This document shows positions 22,824 through 25,771 of a DNA stretch of 25,771 bases, piece after piece. Position numbers and translations under genes: made by a program. The notes beneath the pieces are model-generated. The model was not told where the DNA came from and searched no databases. It saw only the letters and a list, made by a program, of their open reading frames with translations. The stretch covers positions 1-25,771 of the forward strand of contig JBKJUK010000206.1 of assembly GCA_046590705.1 (NCBI GenBank), written 5' to 3'. Source of the stretch: JBKJUK01 sp046590705 (lineage in GTDB: Bacteria; Acidobacteriota; Thermoanaerobaculia; Gp7-AA8). The first letter of the stretch is position 1. The number at the start of each line of letters is the position of its first letter.

Positions 22824-22850
22824 GAGCAGACGTTATGATCGCGATCGAAG

Positions 22851-23777
22851 TTGAAAATATCTGCTGACCAGAATCACGCCAACCCATCGCACGTTCGACG
22901 AGCCATGTTGATGCTGGTCTGCTCTTCGCTGCTCTTCGGTGGGATGGCCGTCTGCGCGAAACTTGCCACCCACAATCTCTCAGGCGCACAGGTCGCGGCC
23001 ATCCGCTTCGTCTTTCAGCTGTCTCCCGTCGTACTGATCCCGCAGTTTCGGCGAAGCGCCTGGAACTTCAAACGAATCGACCTGCTCTTCTATCGCGGGT
23101 TCTTCGGTGGCCTGGCGGTGCTGCTCTATTTCATGGGTATCGAACACATCCCCGTTGGACTGGCCACACTTCTTAACTACACGGCTCCACTCTTCAGCGG
23201 AATCTGCGCGGCCATCTTCATCGGTGAACGAATCAGGACCGCCACGTTGCTTCCGTTGCTGGTGGCCTTCAGCGGTGTCGTGCTTGTCGTTCGCTCGCAT
23301 TCATCGCCCGGTGATCTGTTTGGTTTCGGTGGCTGGGAAGCGGTCGTACTCTGTTCAGCAGTGCTGTCCGGCGTCGCGGTGACGGCCATACGAGTCGCCC
23401 GTCGCACAGAAGGATCGTGGGCAATCTTTGCCAGCTTCTCGATCTTCGGCCTGCTGGCCACAGCTCCTTTTGCGCTCGCTCAGTGGCGCGTTCCAAGTGC
23501 TCGAGACTGGAGCCTTCTCGTCCTGGTCGGCGTCTTCGCGGTCGGGGCACAACTGCTCATGACTTCGGCGCTCCGTTGGGTCGACACGTTGACGGTCGGG
23601 GTGTTCTCACAGCTGGCGGTCATCTCTTCGATGCTCTTCGGTGCAATCTGGCTAGGCGAGACCATCACCCTGCTCGGCGCGATCGGAAGCCTTCTGACCA
23701 TGGCCGGCGTAGTGAGCGTGATGGTGATTTCAGCACGAAGCGCGCCCCCTGGTCTCGAACTCGCCGGCGATCAATGA
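22851..23777 (+). CDS. EamA/DMT-family transporter
   Basis: A 308-residue inner-membrane protein with about ten hydrophobic segments in two EamA repeats: first about 17-147 (SSLLFGGMAVCAKLA ... LLPLLVAFSGVVLVV), second about 163-295 (AVVLCSAVLSGVAVTAIRV ... TLLGAIGSLLTMAGVVSVMV). Repeat one ends with LATLLNYTAPLFSGICAAIFIGER and repeat two with TVGVFSQLAVISSMLFGAIWLGE, the usual paired EamA signatures. Likely a metabolite exporter or importer. The start is uncertain: TTG 22851 has no good Shine-Dalgarno, and ATG 22905 (MLMLVC) is the alternative just before the first helix. Confidence 0.9.
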   Translation: MKISADQNHANPSHVRRAMLMLVCSSLLFGGMAVCAKLATHNLSGAQVAAIRFVFQLSPVVLIPQFRRSAWNFKRIDLLFYRGFFGGLAVLLYFMGIEHIPVGLATLLNYTAPLFSGICAAIFIGERIRTATLLPLLVAFSGVVLVVRSHSSPGDLFGFGGWEAVVLCSAVLSGVAVTAIRVARRTEGSWAIFASFSIFGLLATAPFALAQWRVPSARDWSLLVLVGVFAVGAQLLMTSALRWVDTLTVGVFSQLAVISSMLFGAIWLGETITLLGAIGSLLTMAGVVSVMVISARSAPPGLELAGDQ

Positions 23778-23798
23778 AGGAGGAGCAATGGTAGTTGC

Positions 23799-25771
23799 CT
23801 ACTTTGGGCCGGTGACGTCGCGAAGTGACTTGAGCAGGGTGTCGATGTCGTACGGCTTGAGCATGAAACCGACGTTCGGGCGTGCCAGGTACTGCTCCAG
23901 TTGGCTGGCATCTCCATGACCCGTGGAGAAAATCACCGGCAGATCGGGGTATCTTTTTGCGATCTGGATGTACACCTGAGTCCCGTCGATGTCGGGCAGT
24001 CCGATATCGAGGATCACAGCATCGGGCAGACTTTCCTCCAGCGCGGGCATCGCTTTACGACCACGATCTACGATGGTGGCCTCGATGTTTTCGCACTCGA
24101 GCAGCAGCGCGATTCCCTCGGCCACGGCGTCGTCGTCTTCGACCAGGAGCACACGTCGAATTGCGCCGGGAGTCGGCACCGCCGTCGGCTGTTCCGGTGA
24201 AGGCGCGCCAGCAGCGACCGGGAAGAAGAGATGGAAGGTGGAACCCGCTTCCGGCTCGCTCTCGGCAAAGATGAAACCCTTGTGCCGCGTCACCAACTGA
24301 TGCGCGACGGCCAACCCGAGCCCGGTCCCTCGCTTCTTCGTCGTGAAGAGGGGTTCGAAAATGTGCGGCAGATCAGAGGACGCAATGCCTGCACCGTTGT
24401 CAGCGATCCGGATGTAAACGTACTCGCCATCATCCGGGATTGCGCCGAATTCGAACGTCCGACCCTTGCCTGCCATCTCTGAGGTGACCGTAATCGTCCC
24501 TCTCTCACGGATGGCGTCGCGCGCGTTGAGTATCACGTTCGTGAGAATCTGATGAAGCTGCACAGCGTCGCCATTGATCACCGCTGCATCGTCGAGTTGC
24601 GAGACGATCTCGATGTTTGCGCCGAGAAGCGGCTGCATCTCGTTCAGTGCCGTCCGTAACAGGTCCGACGTCGATTGCCGCTCCAGCAGCGGCTCGGCTG
24701 GCAGCGTGAATCGCAGAATTCCTTCCGCAATCTTCTGACCCCTGGCCACGGACTGTCCAACCTGCTGAGCGATGGCCGCCAGCGAAGGATCGTCGCCGTA
24801 CTTCTGCTCGAGAAGGTCCACGAAGGGATGAATGCCTTTCAGGACGTTGTTGAATTCGTGAGCGACCGTTGCTGCGAGTTGCCCGAGGCTACTCAGCCTG
24901 CTGACCCGCTCGAGCTGCGTCTCCAGCAGTAAGGTCTGCGTGATATCGATACTCACGCCGCGAAGACCTACCGGCATTCCCTGCGAGTCGCGTACGGCCA
25001 CCATCTGCGTCTCGAGCCACACCAGCCGCCCATCACGATGAAGAATCCGGTACCGGCTCGTGCCCACCCGGTCGATCGATAACACCTCGCTTGCCTCGTC
25101 ACGGACTCGTCGTTCATCTTCCGGATGAATCAGGTCGAACCATGAGCGACCGGAATCCTTCAGCTCCGCAGGTGTCCAACCGATCAATTGGTGGACGTAG
25201 TCTGAAATGAAACCTGAATCGCCCTGGAAGCCGTCGGCAACCGATACTTCCCAGACCACACCCGGAAGAGTCGCAATGAGATTGTCGAGGCGCTGATGTT
25301 CGAGTTCCATCTGCATGACCAGGGTTCGCTGACTCTGTTCCGCGCGTCGTCGCTCACTGACATCGCGGACGAATCCTTCGTACTGCCAGGATCCTCCGAG
25401 GTTCTGCCGGAGATGACCGGAGATCTCGGTCCATACGGCGGCGCCGTCACGTCGTCTCAGACGAACCTGCACCCCATCCATGATCTTTCCATCGGAGTAC
25501 TTGGCCTGCAGACCTTCACGTTCTGCGGGATTGAAGTAGAGGTCGTGGGCCGTTCGTGTCGCGACCAGTTCCTCGGGAGATGAGTAGCCGAGGATTGATG
25601 CGAAGGAAGCGTTCACCGCCAGAAGTCGGCCTTCAGGAGTCGTGCGAAAAATACCGATTGGCGAGAGATTGAACATGGTGCGAAGCTGCTCTTCCGAACT
25701 GCGAAGCGCCTCTTCCACGATCTTGCGGTCCGAGACATCGCGGACAATGGCCGAGTAGAAACGCTCATCCC
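23799..25771 (-). CDS. PAS-domain hybrid sensor histidine kinase with C-terminal receiver (partial)
   Basis: The coding frame stays open to the window edge, so the N-terminus is missing; at least 657 residues are visible. The edge encodes DERFYSAIVRDVSDRK, the end of another PAS domain. Next come a PAS (MFNLSPIGIF ... FVRDVSERRRAE) and a second PAS/PAC (WEVSVADG ... RGVSIDIT). The kinase core has the H-box VAHEFNNVLKGIHPF, N-box NVILNARDAI, and G-boxes DNGAGI and GTGLGLAV. The receiver has VEDDDA, phospho-acceptor Asp in VILDIGLPD, and Lys in MLKPYD. No membrane segment is visible, so the seen part is cytosolic. The signal is unknown. Its stop lies 21 bases from the convergent EamA stop. Confidence 0.95.
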   Translation of the reverse strand, partial: DERFYSAIVRDVSDRKIVEEALRSSEEQLRTMFNLSPIGIFRTTPEGRLLAVNASFASILGYSSPEELVATRTAHDLYFNPAEREGLQAKYSDGKIMDGVQVRLRRRDGAAVWTEISGHLRQNLGGSWQYEGFVRDVSERRRAEQSQRTLVMQMELEHQRLDNLIATLPGVVWEVSVADGFQGDSGFISDYVHQLIGWTPAELKDSGRSWFDLIHPEDERRVRDEASEVLSIDRVGTSRYRILHRDGRLVWLETQMVAVRDSQGMPVGLRGVSIDITQTLLLETQLERVSRLSSLGQLAATVAHEFNNVLKGIHPFVDLLEQKYGDDPSLAAIAQQVGQSVARGQKIAEGILRFTLPAEPLLERQSTSDLLRTALNEMQPLLGANIEIVSQLDDAAVINGDAVQLHQILTNVILNARDAIRERGTITVTSEMAGKGRTFEFGAIPDDGEYVYIRIADNGAGIASSDLPHIFEPLFTTKKRGTGLGLAVAHQLVTRHKGFIFAESEPEAGSTFHLFFPVAAGAPSPEQPTAVPTPGAIRRVLLVEDDDAVAEGIALLLECENIEATIVDRGRKAMPALEESLPDAVILDIGLPDIDGTQVYIQIAKRYPDLPVIFSTGHGDASQLEQYLARPNVGFMLKPYDIDTLLKSLRDVTGPK

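Overview
The window reads as a bacterial chromosome of moderately high GC, with short intergenic gaps, clear AGGAG-type ribosome binding sites and many small palindromic repeats between genes. The gene set (YchF, YciH/SUI1, family I pyrophosphatase, a MacAB-like exporter and several putative lipoproteins) and the repeat style suggest a diderm environmental bacterium, possibly Acidobacteriota. That placement is an inference from general impression, with no marker-gene support. No tRNA, rRNA, CRISPR array, transposase or phage gene was seen.

Layout: (1) 1-3471 has two divergent family 2 glycosyltransferases whose start codons share a base, then an alpha/beta hydrolase coupled to the second one. 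REPIN-like paired repeats lie at both ends. (2) 3472-8322 has ychF, a YceI lipoprotein, a TrmN6-like methyltransferase, a YciH/SUI1 factor, an M20 peptidase lipoprotein and a tiny Cys-rich protein. (3) 8503-12552 has a cupredoxin-like lipoprotein, a SemiSWEET sugar transporter, a bacterioferritin-like protein, a secreted transglutaminase-like protein and a coupled ppa-dinB pair. (4) 12678-17278 is a four-gene minus-strand MacAB-like export operon: adaptor, ATPase and two different FtsX-type permeases. (5) 17345-19730 holds a 671-residue fusion of chorismate mutase, prephenate dehydratase, ACT and DAHP synthase. It is preceded by a promoter, a short ORF rich in Tyr codons and an intrinsic terminator, an arrangement resembling a classical attenuator. 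(6) 19731-22850 has a GNAT acetyltransferase and a DUF885 peptidase inside a dense cluster of several repeat families. (7) 22851-25771 has an EamA-family transporter and a PAS hybrid histidine kinase that runs off the right edge.

The strongest candidate for something undescribed is 17472-19730: the first and last committed activities of phenylalanine synthesis, plus one ACT sensor domain, in a single chain behind a putative aromatic-codon attenuator. The second theme is repeat biology. Nine copies of a 20-bp palindrome occur, four of them as two inverted pairs with identical 48-nt spacers. At least five other intergenic repeat types are present, and one has become the C-terminal coding sequence of dinB. 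All product names come from motif recognition by eye; no database search was possible.
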